This document shows, in pieces, positions 17,956 to 28,230 of a DNA stretch of 64,000 bases. Both the position numbers and the translations under genes were made by a program. Each line of letters opens with the position of its first letter. The stretch's first letter is position 1. The notes under the pieces were generated by a model, which worked only from the letters and a program-made list of their open reading frames with translations, ran no database searches and was not told where the DNA came from. Source of the stretch: Vibrio sp. DW001 (GTDB lineage: Bacteria > Pseudomonadota > Gammaproteobacteria > Enterobacterales > Vibrionaceae); assembly GCF_029016285.1 (NCBI RefSeq), contig NZ_CP091976.1:372001-436000 (forward strand). Reading direction: 5' to 3'.

Positions 17956-18942
17956 TTACTTAGCTAAGGCGTCGATACCTTTCACGTATTCTGCAATTGC
18001 TGGATTCTTCAGTGCGTCATCATGCATTGGTTTCACAGCATCGATAAACGGTTGTTTTTCAACAGTAACCACTTTCACGCCCATTGATGATTTCGCTTTC
18101 TCTACAGCAGCATCTGTCATCTCTTTCCAGATAATTTTGTGGTAGCCCATAGAATCGTTAGCGGCTTTTTTCACTGCAGCTTGCTCTTCTTTTGACAATT
18201 TATCCCACGATGTAGAGGAGATAAGTAGCACATCAGGGATCATTGTGTGCTCGTCTAAGCTGTACACTTTCGCAACTTCGCCATGGCGAGAGTTAGTCAG
18301 TGCTGTCGGGTTGTTCTCGGCACCATCTACAACACCTTGTTGCAGCGCGGTATAAAGTTCGCCATAAGCTAAAGGAGTTGGCGAGCCACCCATAAGCTTG
18401 ATCATGTTTACTGCGGTAGGACTTGGCTGAACACGAATTTTCAAGCCAGCCAGATCGGCAGGGCTCTTGATTTCTTTGTTTGCATAGAAGCTACGTGAGC
18501 CACCATCATAATATGTCAGACCAATAAACCCTTTATCGTAAGAAGTCGCGAGGATTTTTTGCCCTACTTCACCTTCCATTGCGCGATAATAGTGGTCACG
18601 GTCGCGGAAAATGTAAGGAATATTGAATGCGCCGTATGCAGGTTCGAACGACTCCATTTCACTTGCATTCGACTTAACCATGTCTAGTGCACCATTTTGC
18701 AATAGCTCCATTGATTCACGTTGGGTACCTAATTGACCATTTGGATAGATGCGAATCTTCACTTCTCCATCCGTCAATTTTTTCACTTCATCAGCCATGA
18801 ACTGCATAGATTTGTGAACAGGGTGAGTTCTGTCTTGGTTATGACTTAGTTTAAGTGTCGTTGCTGCATAAGTTGGTAGAGAGGCAGTTGCTGCAACCGC
18901 ACAAGCGATAAATGTTGCAACAGCAGTTTTATTCCCAAACAT
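17956..18942 (-). CDS. Hexuronate TRAP transporter substrate-binding protein
   Basis: This 328-residue DctP-type periplasmic protein starts at 18942 (GGAG 7 nt upstream; the longer frame to 19080 adds 46 residues without a ribosome site). The signal peptide is MFGNKTAVATFIACAVAA with a cut near TYA. Family motifs are N-G-Q-L-G-T-Q-R-E-S-M-E, LAGLKIRVQPSPTA with the carboxylate-binding arginine, GGSPTPLAYGELYTALQQG and VVDGAENN. Several TRAP binding proteins of this branch bind glucuronate or galacturonate. With uxaC/uxuA/uxuB around it, D-glucuronate is the likely ligand. Its membrane partners are encoded divergently. Confidence 0.88.
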   Translation of the reverse strand: MFGNKTAVATFIACAVAATASLPTYAATTLKLSHNQDRTHPVHKSMQFMADEVKKLTDGEVKIRIYPNGQLGTQRESMELLQNGALDMVKSNASEMESFEPAYGAFNIPYIFRDRDHYYRAMEGEVGQKILATSYDKGFIGLTYYDGGSRSFYANKEIKSPADLAGLKIRVQPSPTAVNMIKLMGGSPTPLAYGELYTALQQGVVDGAENNPTALTNSRHGEVAKVYSLDEHTMIPDVLLISSTSWDKLSKEEQAAVKKAANDSMGYHKIIWKEMTDAAVEKAKSSMGVKVVTVEKQPFIDAVKPMHDDALKNPAIAEYVKGIDALAK

Positions 18943-19306
18943 AATATTCTCCATTTTCTCATATTTATGAGTATTGAACCGGGTAAGGTTACCTATTTCA
19001 TTTACTTTTATAGTCGACTTTTTGCACGTCCACGTTATTGCCTCGACAATTTGGCCCAACATCTTTACTAATTCAAACAAAATAAACCTACAACTTGACC
19101 TACATCACAAACAAATTAGATCAAATTGGCCGGACCAATTATATGTGATCTAGCTCTCTTGGCCTGAACTGTTATCCGCATATAATCCGGAAAATATTTT
19201 GTTCGTTATATGGTTTTGCTTCTCAATCAATTCTCATGAATGAGTAATCGGCAGTGATCAACGCGGTAAAAATACAATCACTTAAAATATTAATTTGGAA
19301 GGGATA
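18943..19306. promoter_or_regulatory. Divergent uronate promoter with GntR-type operator
   Basis: A 17-bp palindrome AATTGGCCGGACCAATT at 19124-19140 matches the N-T-G-G-T/C-C-n-G-A-C-C-A pattern known for FadR-subfamily regulators. Further TTGGCC words lie at 19051 and 19159. The 364-bp region separates the binding-protein gene from the rightward TRAP-GH31-uxuB-uxaC-kdgK-kdgA operon. Binding by the GntR protein encoded at 16969-17739 is inferred. Confidence 0.7.
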
Positions 19307-19804
19307 ATGAAAAAGCTAATCTCAGTGATGGATAAATCTCTGTCTATATTCTGTATATCACTCAGTAGTTTCTTGGTGATGTGCGTAGTTTGGCAGGTTT
19401 TTTCTCGATATGTGCTTAATGCCCCGAGCACGATGACAGATGAAGTTGCACGCTTCTTATTTATTTGGGTCGGGTTAATGGGTGCGGCTTATACTTTGGG
19501 TAAAAAACGCCACCTCGCTATCGATCTGCTCTCGATGAAACTGGAACACCAACCATCAAAACAAGCGCGTCTTCATTTAGTTATCAATATCATCAGTCTT
19601 ATCTTTTCTGGTGTCATTATGATTTATGGCGGCGGCTCACTCATGTTGAAAACTTTATCGACGGGTCAAATTTCTCCAGCATTAGGCATTGAAATGGGGC
19701 TTATCTATGCCGCAATACCTATCTCTGGTTTTTTTATGGTGATCTATCTTCTTGAAGACTTTCATCGCAACTTGTCTCTTATCAAAAAGCCTGTCAACGG
19801 CTAA
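19307..19804 (+). CDS. Hexuronate TRAP transporter, small permease subunit
   Basis: This 165-residue DctQ-type inner-membrane protein has four hydrophobic helices and the family segment W-Q-V-F-S-R-Y-V-L-N-A-P-S-T-M-T-D-E-V-A-R. The ATG at 19307 is chosen because GGAAGGG directly precedes it; an upstream in-frame TTG is unlikely. It is the first gene of the rightward uronate operon, 26 nt before the large subunit. Confidence 0.9.
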   Translation: MKKLISVMDKSLSIFCISLSSFLVMCVVWQVFSRYVLNAPSTMTDEVARFLFIWVGLMGAAYTLGKKRHLAIDLLSMKLEHQPSKQARLHLVINIISLIFSGVIMIYGGGSLMLKTLSTGQISPALGIEMGLIYAAIPISGFFMVIYLLEDFHRNLSLIKKPVNG

Positions 19805-19830
19805 CTCACACTTATATCAGGAGAAGCCTA

Positions 19831-21132
19831 ATGGAATGGCAGGTCATCATTGTACTATTTGGTAGTTTCTTCCTCTTCTTAGGAATTGGAGTGCCTATAT
19901 CTTTCGCCATCGGGGTAGCATCACTACTCACGATTTTATTGCAGCTACCTTTTGACGCCGCTATTGCGGTTATATCTCAAAAAATGGCCTCCGGCCTGGA
20001 CAGCTTCGCCTTACTCGCTATCCCATTCTTTATTTTAGCGGGCAACATTATGAACCAAGGCGGTATAGCCATACGCTTAATTGAATTTGCGAAGGTGCTA
20101 GGCGGTCGTTTACCTGGCTCACTTGCGCACGTAAACGTCATTGCTAATATGATGTTTGGGGCCATTTCTGGATCCGCCGTTGCTTCAGCAGCAGCAGTAG
20201 GTGGCACCATGTCTCCTCTTCAGAAGAAAGAAGGTTACGACCCTGCGTTCTCTGCTGCGGTTAACATCACCTCCTGTCCAACCGGGTTACTGATCCCACC
20301 AAGTAACACCTTTATCGTCTACTCACTAATATCTGGTGGCACCTCTATCGGGGCGCTGTTCCTTGCGGGCTATATCCCTGGAATGATAATGGGGCTATCA
20401 CTTATGTTGGTTGCTGGTTTTATCGCTAAAAGACGCGGTTATCCGGTATCAGCAAAACCATCCACATCAGAAGTCGTCAAAAGAACACTCGATGCACTAC
20501 CAAGCCTAGGCCTCATTATTGTCATTATGGGCGGTATCATCGGTGGTATCTTTACCGCAACCGAAGCCTCTGCAATTGCGGTTGTGTATACCTTGATATT
20601 GGCGTTTGTATTCTATCGAGAGATATCCATAAAACAGTTACCAAGTATTATCCTTGAATCGGTCGTCACCACTTCAATTGTTTTATTACTGATTGGTGCT
20701 TCAATGGGAATGTCATGGGCAATGGCGAACGCCGATATCCCCTACATGATCAGTGATGCATTACTAGCCGTGTCTGAAAACCCAATTATTATTCTACTCA
20801 TCATCAATGTCATCTTACTGATTATTGGTGTATTTATGGATATGACACCCGCACTACTTATCTTTACGCCTATCTTCCTTCCTATCGCGATGGATCTGGG
20901 TATGGACCCGGTGCATTTCGGTATCATGATGACATTTAACCTATGTATCGGTATCTGTACACCACCTGTAGGTAGCGCACTGTTCATTGGTTGCTCAGTC
21001 GCGAAAGTAAGAATCGACAAGGTCGTTAAGCCTCTATTGCCATTCTACGCCGTGCTTATCCTTGCTCTTATGCTTGTGACATTTATACCTCAGCTTAGCT
21101 TGACTCTCCCTCAAGTTTTCCTAGGTTACTAA
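19831..21132 (+). CDS. Hexuronate TRAP transporter, large permease subunit
   Basis: This 433-residue DctM-type subunit has about 12 membrane helices. Signatures: GIGVPISFAIG near the start, GAISGSAVASAAAVGG, CPTGLLIPPSNTFIVYSL, FTATEASAIAV and ICTPPVGSALF. It forms the sodium-coupled channel with the small subunit encoded 26 nt upstream. A GGGCGG-ctaccc-CCGCCC hairpin (21140-21157) sits in the 52 nt before the GH31 gene and may stabilise the upstream mRNA. Confidence 0.93.
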   Translation: MEWQVIIVLFGSFFLFLGIGVPISFAIGVASLLTILLQLPFDAAIAVISQKMASGLDSFALLAIPFFILAGNIMNQGGIAIRLIEFAKVLGGRLPGSLAHVNVIANMMFGAISGSAVASAAAVGGTMSPLQKKEGYDPAFSAAVNITSCPTGLLIPPSNTFIVYSLISGGTSIGALFLAGYIPGMIMGLSLMLVAGFIAKRRGYPVSAKPSTSEVVKRTLDALPSLGLIIVIMGGIIGGIFTATEASAIAVVYTLILAFVFYREISIKQLPSIILESVVTTSIVLLLIGASMGMSWAMANADIPYMISDALLAVSENPIIILLIINVILLIIGVFMDMTPALLIFTPIFLPIAMDLGMDPVHFGIMMTFNLCIGICTPPVGSALFIGCSVAKVRIDKVVKPLLPFYAVLILALMLVTFIPQLSLTLPQVFLGY

Positions 21133-21139
21133 TATAAAC

Positions 21140-21157
21140 GGGCGGCTACCCCCGCCC
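21140..21157 (+). terminator. Intra-operon GC hairpin
   Basis: GGGCGG and CCGCCC form a 6-bp stem with a 6-nt loop between the TRAP and GH31 genes. No T run follows, so it is more likely an mRNA-processing or stability element than a full terminator. Confidence 0.5.
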
Positions 21158-21184
21158 TATCTCAATTGTTAAAGGAAACCCCCT

Positions 21185-23599
21185 ATGAAAACAGTAAAAC
21201 AGTGGCGCTTTTTGCAACAAGAAAATTTATTGTCGCAAGATAGAAATCGCATTGATATCGAGTGCGACGGTCGTCACCAACTACATATTTTCGTACTTGA
21301 ACAAGACATCATTCGAGTGATGTTTAAAAACAAAGGTGAACTTCGTCTCGATAAGACTTGGTCTATTGCTCCGGGACAAAAAGATGTGCCGTGGGAAGGG
21401 CGAGATAAGTATTCAACCGAGGGATTTAGCTGCCCAAGTTATCTTACACAACAAGATGACGGTGTATTTAGAATTGAAACAGAGGCACTACGGCTTTCTA
21501 TCCATCAGCCTTTATGGATGGAATGGGAATATAAAAAAGAAGGCCAATGGCTGCCATTGGCAACCGACCGTAAAACAGGAGCGTACCAACTAGGCGTATC
21601 CGAAAACGGTGTGGCGCACTTTATGAACCGCGACCTGTCAGACCAATATTACGGCCTCGGCGAGAAAACAGGTGACCTAAATCGCTCTGGGCGTCGTTTT
21701 GAAATGCGTAACCTTGATGCCATGGGTTACGACGCTAGCTCTACCGATCCACTTTACAAACACATCCCGTTTTATATTACTCGCGTAACAAACCAAGAAG
21801 AGGCTGTGAGCTTTGGCCTTTATTACGACAATCTGGCCAGTTGCTGGTTCGACCTAGGTAATGAGCTAGACAATTATCACGTTAAGTACCGTAGTTATCG
21901 CGCCGAAGACGGCGATTTAGATTTCTATTTCATGCTAGGTAAAACGGTTGCTAATGTATCGAAAAAATTTGTTCGATTAACTGGGGGCACTGCATTTGGC
22001 CCTCGCTGGAGCTTAGGCTACAGCGGTTCAACCATGCAATATACCGATGCACCAAATGCGCAAGAACTGCTAGAAGGGTTTGTCGACAAATGTGAAACGC
22101 ACGCTATTCCTTGTGATTCTTTCCAATTATCTTCTGGTTATACCTCCATTGGTAACACCCGTTATGTCTTCAATTGGAATAACGACAAAGTGCCAAATCC
22201 TAATGCAATGGCAGATGTATTCCATAATGCTGGCATAAAGTTAGCCGCTAACATTAAGCCGTGTTTACTGCATGACCACCCAAGATTTGCTGAAGCCCAA
22301 GAGAAAGGTTTGTTTATTCTCGACTCAGAATATGATGAGCCAGAGAAGTCCGTCTTCTGGGACGCCGATGGTTCTCACCTAGACTTCACCAATCCAGACA
22401 CCATTAAATGGTGGCAGGATAACGTTAAAGAACAGCTACTCGAAAAAGGGATCGATTCCACATGGAACGATAACAACGAATACGAAATCTGGGACAAAGG
22501 TGCTCGCTGTTTCGGTTTTGGTCAAACGATTCCGATCAGCTTAATTCGCCCCCTTCAGCCATTGTTGATGATGCGTGCATCTTATGAAGCACAGGTAGAC
22601 TATGCGCCTGATGTTCGACCATATTTAATATCTCGTTCTGGCTGTCCCGGGATGAACCGTTATGTTCAAACATGGAGTGGCGACAATCGCACCAACTGGA
22701 CGAGCTTAAAATACAACATTCGCATGGGTTTAGGGATGAGCTTATCGGGTCTGTATAACTTAGGTCACGATGTTGGTGGGTTTTCTGGAGAGAGACCGGA
22801 TCCCGAGCTATTTGCACGTTGGGTGCAAAACGGTGTCATGCACCCTCGTTTTACCATTCACTCATGGAACGACGATGGTAGCGTTAATGAACCTTGGATG
22901 TACCCAGAGGTCACACCGATTATTCGTGATGCTATGGCGCTTCGTTACCGCATTATGCCTTACTTGTATAACCTATTATGGCAAGCGCACAGTGAAGATG
23001 AGCCCATTATGCGCCCTACCTTCTTAGACCACGAAAACGATCCTCATACCTTTGAAGAGTGCGACGACTTCCTATTGGGCAAAGACCTTTTGGTTGCCTC
23101 AGTCGTAGAGGAAGGCCAAAGAGAAAGAGAGATCTACTTACCGAATAACGGTAAAGGTTGGTACGACTTTTATTCGGGTCAATGGTTTAGCGGCGGTCAG
23201 AGTATTGTTGTTCCAGCACCACTTGAAACACTGCCTCTAATGGTTAAAGCAGGGTCCGTCTTGCCGACAAGTGACCGGGTGGCTCATAGTGCGCATAGCA
23301 AAGATACGAAAAGAAACCTTGAAGTGTTCCCACTTAAAGGTTGCGGTGACATCGCGTTGACTATTTTTGATGATGATGGTGAAAGCCACAATCACAAAGA
23401 CAATGGTTTCTTAACACTAACGATTAACATGGTATGCAGCCAAACAACTGTTGCGCTTAATATCCAATCGACTGGTGAGTTTGAGCCTGCATATGAATCA
23501 TTCGTTATCAAATTAGCTCAAGGCGAAAATCGCACATTGCTCATCAATGGCAAAACATACAAAGAGGGTGATTCACTATCACTTGCAGAGACGAAATAA
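21185..23599 (+). CDS. GH31-family alpha-glycosidase
   Basis: This 804-residue cytosolic glycoside hydrolase (no signal peptide) follows the GH31 plan: N-terminal beta-sandwich (about 1-255), catalytic barrel with the nucleophile in S-T-W-N-D-N-N-E (D429) and acid/base in T-W-S-G-D-N-R (D500), then C-terminal beta domains. Substrate-side motifs such as YYGLGEKTG and LGHDVGGFSGERPDPELFARW are typical. It is not of the YicI xylosidase (KTDFGE) or sulfoquinovosidase (MADFGE) type by its nucleophile motif. Sitting inside the glucuronate operon, it may release glucuronate-bearing or alpha-linked sugars from imported oligosaccharides; specificity is inference. Confidence 0.88.
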   Translation: MKTVKQWRFLQQENLLSQDRNRIDIECDGRHQLHIFVLEQDIIRVMFKNKGELRLDKTWSIAPGQKDVPWEGRDKYSTEGFSCPSYLTQQDDGVFRIETEALRLSIHQPLWMEWEYKKEGQWLPLATDRKTGAYQLGVSENGVAHFMNRDLSDQYYGLGEKTGDLNRSGRRFEMRNLDAMGYDASSTDPLYKHIPFYITRVTNQEEAVSFGLYYDNLASCWFDLGNELDNYHVKYRSYRAEDGDLDFYFMLGKTVANVSKKFVRLTGGTAFGPRWSLGYSGSTMQYTDAPNAQELLEGFVDKCETHAIPCDSFQLSSGYTSIGNTRYVFNWNNDKVPNPNAMADVFHNAGIKLAANIKPCLLHDHPRFAEAQEKGLFILDSEYDEPEKSVFWDADGSHLDFTNPDTIKWWQDNVKEQLLEKGIDSTWNDNNEYEIWDKGARCFGFGQTIPISLIRPLQPLLMMRASYEAQVDYAPDVRPYLISRSGCPGMNRYVQTWSGDNRTNWTSLKYNIRMGLGMSLSGLYNLGHDVGGFSGERPDPELFARWVQNGVMHPRFTIHSWNDDGSVNEPWMYPEVTPIIRDAMALRYRIMPYLYNLLWQAHSEDEPIMRPTFLDHENDPHTFEECDDFLLGKDLLVASVVEEGQREREIYLPNNGKGWYDFYSGQWFSGGQSIVVPAPLETLPLMVKAGSVLPTSDRVAHSAHSKDTKRNLEVFPLKGCGDIALTIFDDDGESHNHKDNGFLTLTINMVCSQTTVALNIQSTGEFEPAYESFVIKLAQGENRTLLINGKTYKEGDSLSLAETK

Positions 23600-23611
23600 G
23601 GACCGTTAATC

Positions 23612-25078
23612 ATGACAAATAATATTTCAAACACCACACTTAATGCAGGTTTAGTGACACCAAGTTACGACCGTCGTCGCCTAAAAACCAAGATAGTCCA
23701 TTTAGGTTTTGGGGCGTTTCACCGCGCTCACCAAGCGCTTTTTACTGACGAAATAGCGGGATTGTCCGAGAGTGATTGGGGCTATTGCGAAGTGAATCTA
23801 TTTGGTGGTGAAGAACTGATCAAACAACTTAGAGAGCAAGATCATCTTTATTCGGTGGCAGAGAAAGGCGCCGACAAGATAGACGTTAAAGTCATTGGAT
23901 CCGTAGTCGAATCTTTGCATTCTACTTTTGATGGCGCCCAAGCCGTACTAGAAAAAATGGCCGAGCCACAGGTCGCGATAGTCTCTATGACGATTACGGA
24001 AAAAGGCTACTGTTCCGATCCCGCGACAGGTGTTCTAGATAATACCAATCCACTTATTATCCATGACTTAGCAAACCCAAGCGCGCCACAATCCGCAATT
24101 GGCTACATTGTAGAAGCACTCCGCCTCCGTCGTGATAGAGGTTTAATGCCTTTTACCGTTATGTCTTGCGATAATGTACAAGAAAATGGCCATGTTGCTC
24201 GCGCCGCGGTAATGGGTTACGTACAACTGTTAGACCAAGAGCTGGCGCAATGGATTGAGTCTAATGTTACTTTCCCATGCACGATGGTCGACAGAATTGT
24301 TCCCGCAGCCACAGAAGACACGCTAACAGAAATAGCCGAATTATTGGGTGTCAGAGACCCTTGTGGTATCGCCTGTGAACCATTTCGCCAATGGGTAATT
24401 GAAGACAACTTTGTCGCTGGTCGACCTAATTGGAACTTAGCTGGTGCGGAATTTGTAGAAGATGTTATCCCGTTTGAGGAGATGAAACTGCGCATGCTGA
24501 ACGGTAGCCACTCGTTCCTCGCCTATCTAGGCTACCTAGGTGGATACGATCATATCTCAGACACCATGACAGACTCTGCATACAAAAAAGCGGCTCTCCA
24601 TTTAATGCTTGAAGAACAAGCGCCAACCTTGTCCATGCCAGAAGGTGCAAACTTGAAGGCCTATGCAGAGCTCTTAATCAACCGATTTACCAACCCCAGT
24701 TTGAAGCACCGAACATGGCAGATAGCGATGGACGGAAGCCAGAAGCTGCCCCCAAGAATGCTTAATTCGGTCATGTTTCATCTCGAATCTGGTACCAGTT
24801 ACAAACACTTGGCAATGGGTATCGCTGGCTGGATGCGCTATGCCTCTGGCATCGATGAAAATGAGCAACCAATTGAGGTATTCGACCCGTTGGCAGTTGA
24901 ACTACGTACACTATGCGATACACACGGCCGCGATACGTCAGTCGTGAAGGCATTGATGACAATAGACTCCATCTTTGCGCCAGAATTAGCGAGCAATAGC
25001 CAGTTTGTGAAAGCAATAGAAGAGGCGTATAGCCAACTTATTACATTAGGTGCAAAAGGCGCAGTAGCCGCCTTGTAA
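23612..25078 (+). CDS. uxuB: Fructuronate reductase
   Basis: This 488-residue polyol dehydrogenase reduces D-fructuronate to D-mannonate with NADH. Rossmann motif [14 protein letters not shown] near residue 32, [13 protein letters not shown] near 130, and the catalytic K-x-x-x-x-N-x-x-H in [20 protein letters not shown] near 293 are all present. Length matches E. coli UxuB (486). Tagaturonate reductase (UxaB) and mannitol dehydrogenase share the fold, but pairing with uxuA favours UxuB. It is spaced 12 nt from the GH31 gene and 10 nt from uxaC. Confidence 0.93.
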   Translation: MTNNISNTTLNAGLVTPSYDRRRLKTKIVHLGFGAFHRAHQALFTDEIAGLSESDWGYCEVNLFGGEELIKQLREQDHLYSVAEKGADKIDVKVIGSVVESLHSTFDGAQAVLEKMAEPQVAIVSMTITEKGYCSDPATGVLDNTNPLIIHDLANPSAPQSAIGYIVEALRLRRDRGLMPFTVMSCDNVQENGHVARAAVMGYVQLLDQELAQWIESNVTFPCTMVDRIVPAATEDTLTEIAELLGVRDPCGIACEPFRQWVIEDNFVAGRPNWNLAGAEFVEDVIPFEEMKLRMLNGSHSFLAYLGYLGGYDHISDTMTDSAYKKAALHLMLEEQAPTLSMPEGANLKAYAELLINRFTNPSLKHRTWQIAMDGSQKLPPRMLNSVMFHLESGTSYKHLAMGIAGWMRYASGIDENEQPIEVFDPLAVELRTLCDTHGRDTSVVKALMTIDSIFAPELASNSQFVKAIEEAYSQLITLGAKGAVAAL

Positions 25079-25088
25079 GGGGAAAACA

Positions 25089-26501
25089 ATGAAAGACTTT
25101 ATGTGTGACGATTTTCTGCTCACAACAGAAACAGCAAAGCGCCTTTATCACGAGTACGCAAAAGATCAGCCAATATATGATTATCACTGCCATCTTAATC
25201 CACAAGAGATAGCGCAAGATCGTCGCTTCGACAACCTAGGTCAAATCTGGCTCGAAGGCGACCACTACAAGTGGCGTGGTATGAGAAGTGCTGGTGTCGC
25301 CGAGCAATTGATCACCGGCAATAGTACCGATCTAGAGAAATACATGGCATGGGCGAAAACCGTGCCTCAATGCGTGGGGAATCCACTTTATCATTGGACA
25401 CATTTGGAGCTTCGTCGCCCATTCGGCATTACTGGCAAACTATTCGGGCCAAAAACCGCAGACGGAATTTGGAACCATTGTAATGAACTGCTCGCGACGC
25501 CGGAATTCAGTGCTCGCGGTATAATGAAACAGATGAATGTTCGCATGGCAGGAACCACCGATGACCCTATCGACTCATTGGAATACCACGCCATTATCGC
25601 CAAGGACGACAGCTTTGACATAGAGGTTCTGCCGAGCTGGCGGCCAGATAAGGCATTTAAAATTGAACTCGAGGGATTTGCCCATTATATGCAGGCCCTT
25701 GGGGAGTCTGCCGACACAGAAATTCGCTGCTTCGACGATCTATTAACAGCACTTTCTATCCGCTTGAAACACTTCGACCTACACGGATGTCGAGCTGCCG
25801 ATCACGGAATCGAAGTCGTCCGCTATGCGGCTATTCCTTCTGAAACCGATCTCGACAAACTGATGGCACGTCGCCTAAATGGCGAAACACTGAATGATTT
25901 AGAAATTGCACAATTTAGTACCGCCGTACAGGTTTGGTTGGGTAAGCAGTACACCAAGCTTGGTTGGGTAATGCAGATGCATATTGGCGCGCAGCGTAAC
26001 AACAACACACGCATGTTCAAACTGCTTGGCCCTGATACTGGTTTTGACTCCATTAGTGACCGTACCTTCGCGTATGAGCTTTCTTCCATACTTGATGAAA
26101 TGGACAAGACTGACGAGTTACCCAAAACGATCCTTTATTGCCTAAACCCTAGAGACAACGAGATGATGGCTACCCTGATAGGTAACTTCCAAGGTGGTGG
26201 TATCGCAGGTAAAATCCAGTTTGGTTCAGGCTGGTGGTTCAACGATCAGAAAGATGGTATGCAGCGCCAAATTGAGCAACTGTCTCAGCTTGGATTGCTT
26301 AGCCAATTTGTTGGTATGCTAACCGATTCACGTAGCTTCCTTTCTTATACAAGGCACGAATACTTTCGTCGTATTTTGTGTGAGATGGTCGGTCGTTGGG
26401 TTGAAAATGGTGAGGTTCCAAATGACGATTCATTGCTAAAACCGATGATAGAAAACATCAGTTTTGGTAACGCTGCTCGTTTCTTTAATGGAGCACAATA
26501 G
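25089..26501 (+). CDS. uxaC: Uronate isomerase (glucuronate isomerase)
   Basis: This 470-residue amidohydrolase-superfamily enzyme isomerises D-glucuronate to D-fructuronate (and galacturonate to tagaturonate). Visible family features: [20 protein letters not shown] near residue 30, H-Y-K-W-R-G-M-R near 57, [13 protein letters not shown] near 155, [16 protein letters not shown] near 295, and the C-terminal [18 protein letters not shown]. It is the entry step of the encoded pathway. The reading frame ends 4 nt before kdgK. Confidence 0.96.
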   Translation: MKDFMCDDFLLTTETAKRLYHEYAKDQPIYDYHCHLNPQEIAQDRRFDNLGQIWLEGDHYKWRGMRSAGVAEQLITGNSTDLEKYMAWAKTVPQCVGNPLYHWTHLELRRPFGITGKLFGPKTADGIWNHCNELLATPEFSARGIMKQMNVRMAGTTDDPIDSLEYHAIIAKDDSFDIEVLPSWRPDKAFKIELEGFAHYMQALGESADTEIRCFDDLLTALSIRLKHFDLHGCRAADHGIEVVRYAAIPSETDLDKLMARRLNGETLNDLEIAQFSTAVQVWLGKQYTKLGWVMQMHIGAQRNNNTRMFKLLGPDTGFDSISDRTFAYELSSILDEMDKTDELPKTILYCLNPRDNEMMATLIGNFQGGGIAGKIQFGSGWWFNDQKDGMQRQIEQLSQLGLLSQFVGMLTDSRSFLSYTRHEYFRRILCEMVGRWVENGEVPNDDSLLKPMIENISFGNAARFFNGAQ

Positions 26502-26505
26502 CGCT

Positions 26506-27489
26506 ATGAGCAAAGCCGACAGTATGAAAAAAATCGCCATTATCGGAGAGTGCATGATCGAGCTAAACGGAAAACCGTTCGGTGACATGTGGCAAACGTT
26601 TGGTGGCGACAGCCTCAACTCTGCGGTATATCTTGCGCGTGCAGCAAGACAGCACGTTCAGATCAACTATGTCACCGCAATGGGTATTGACCCATTAAGC
26701 GAAGGCATGGTTCACCGCTGGCAAGCAGAAGGCATCAATACGCAGTTTGTGCTAAGGGATAAAACAAGGCAACCAGGGTTGTATCTTATTCAACTCGACG
26801 ACCAAGGGGAACGTACTTTTCTCTACTGGCGCAATCAATCTGCTGCTCGCTATATGCTGCAACATTCGGGTTTCACGTCACTGGCAACAGAACTTGAAGC
26901 CATGGACATGGTTTATTTAAGCGGCATCAGCTTAGCTATTCTCTCTGATCAAGATAGGACCAGCTTGTTGGCGCTGTTAAAAACGCTGGCAACCAAAGGA
27001 GTAGAGATCGCCTTTGATTCCAATTTCAGACCTGCACTTTGGCCACAAAATGAAGATTGGAAAACGGTTAAAAATACCTATTCAGAACTGCTCTCATTTT
27101 GCGACCTTGCCCTCGTGACTTTTGATGATGAGCAAGCGATTTGGGAAGACGACTCTCCCGAAGATGCATTGATTCGTCTAGAGAAAGCAGGCGTTAAAAA
27201 AGCGATTATAAAGTTGGGCTCGGAAGGTTGTCTATTTAAAGATTTTCGCCAAACGGGCAACGAAGCCATATTGGTAGCAACAACACCAATCGAAACGGTT
27301 ATCGATACGACATCAGCAGGTGATTCCTTTAACGCCGGTTATTTAAGCGGTCACTTAACGGGTATCAAACCAGAAGAGTGTTGTTTACGTGGCCATCAAC
27401 TTGCTGGAGCTGTAATACAGAGCAAGGGCGCAATTGTGCCGCTGTCGGCAACCCAAGCGATAACGAGCCAATTTACACAAACCGACTGA
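26506..27489 (+). CDS. kdgK: 2-keto-3-deoxygluconate kinase
   Basis: This PfkB-family kinase of 327 residues makes KDPG from KDG and ATP. The ATG at 26506 lies 4 nt after the uxaC stop; the frame is open further upstream inside uxaC but that part is not family-like. Seen: ECMIELNG, the sugar-binding F-G-G-D-S-L-N-S-A near residue 31, and the C-terminal PfkB signature D-T-T-S-A-G-D-S-F-N-A-G-Y with the catalytic aspartate. The GGAG within the uxaC tail may serve as ribosome site. Its neighbours fix the substrate as KDG. Confidence 0.93.
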   Translation: MSKADSMKKIAIIGECMIELNGKPFGDMWQTFGGDSLNSAVYLARAARQHVQINYVTAMGIDPLSEGMVHRWQAEGINTQFVLRDKTRQPGLYLIQLDDQGERTFLYWRNQSAARYMLQHSGFTSLATELEAMDMVYLSGISLAILSDQDRTSLLALLKTLATKGVEIAFDSNFRPALWPQNEDWKTVKNTYSELLSFCDLALVTFDDEQAIWEDDSPEDALIRLEKAGVKKAIIKLGSEGCLFKDFRQTGNEAILVATTPIETVIDTTSAGDSFNAGYLSGHLTGIKPEECCLRGHQLAGAVIQSKGAIVPLSATQAITSQFTQTD

Positions 27490-27519
27490 TCCTTCAGTCT
27501 AACCATAAAGGACAATTCA

Positions 27520-28155
27520 ATGAGCACAACATTAGATAAACTGAAGGAACTTAAAGTTATTCCAGTTATCGCGATAGATAGAGCAGAGGACATCGTACCT
27601 TTAGGCAAAGCACTAGCAGAGAATGGCTTACCCGTCGCAGAGATCACCTTTCGATCGGATGCCGCCGTCGAGGCTATCCGCTTACTAAGAGAAGCACAAC
27701 CAGACATGCTGATTGGCGCTGGAACCATTCTGAACAAAGAACAAGCGATGGCAGCAAAAGAAGCCGGAGCAACCTTCATTGTTTCTCCGGGCTTCAACCC
27801 GAACACAGTAAAAGCGTGTCAAGAAATGGGTATTGATATTGTGCCGGGCGTCAATAATCCAAGCACCGTGGAAGCGGCGCTAGAGATGGGCTTGAAAACC
27901 CTCAAGTTCTTCCCAGCGGAAGCCTCTGGTGGTATTGCCATGGTGAAATCGTTACTTGCTCCGTACACCGATATTGAGTTAATGCCAACTGGTGGTATCA
28001 ACTCAAAAAACATCAACGATTACCTTGCCATTCCGAGAGTCATTGCGTGCGGCGGTACCTGGATGGTAGACAAAAAGCTCATCGATGAAGGGAAATGGGA
28101 CGAAATAGGCCGTTTAACAAGGGAAGCGGTAGAACTCGTTAACTCGTTCAACTAA
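27520..28155 (+). CDS. kdgA: KDPG aldolase
   Basis: This 211-residue class I aldolase cleaves 2-keto-3-deoxy-6-phosphogluconate to pyruvate and glyceraldehyde-3-phosphate. Motifs: VIAIDRAEDIVPL, the catalytic glutamate in V-A-E-I-T-F-R, G-A-G-T-I-L, F-I-V-S-P-G-F-N-P and the Schiff-base lysine in TLKFFPAEA. It completes a full glucuronate route within one locus. It is the last gene of the operon; a 14-bp terminator hairpin follows 31 nt later. The symbol eda is equally used. Confidence 0.95.
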   Translation: MSTTLDKLKELKVIPVIAIDRAEDIVPLGKALAENGLPVAEITFRSDAAVEAIRLLREAQPDMLIGAGTILNKEQAMAAKEAGATFIVSPGFNPNTVKACQEMGIDIVPGVNNPSTVEAALEMGLKTLKFFPAEASGGIAMVKSLLAPYTDIELMPTGGINSKNINDYLAIPRVIACGGTWMVDKKLIDEGKWDEIGRLTREAVELVNSFN

Positions 28156-28186
28156 CTCGGCTTAAATTCAAAATCTATCCCACTTC

Positions 28187-28230
28187 CATTCGGCTACGAT
28201 ATTCGAACTATCGTAGCCGAATGTCTTTAT
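28187..28230 (+). terminator. Terminator of the uronate operon
   Basis: A perfect 14-bp stem, CATTCGGCTACGAT (28187-28200) with ATCGTAGCCGAATG (28210-28223), is followed by a TCTTTAT tract. It is placed just after kdgA. Confidence 0.8.

Noticed and set aside
19081..19150. CRP-like half sites (TCACA, TGTGA) in the uronate promoter
   Set aside because: Only half matches with wrong spacing; catabolite control is plausible but not shown by the sequence.
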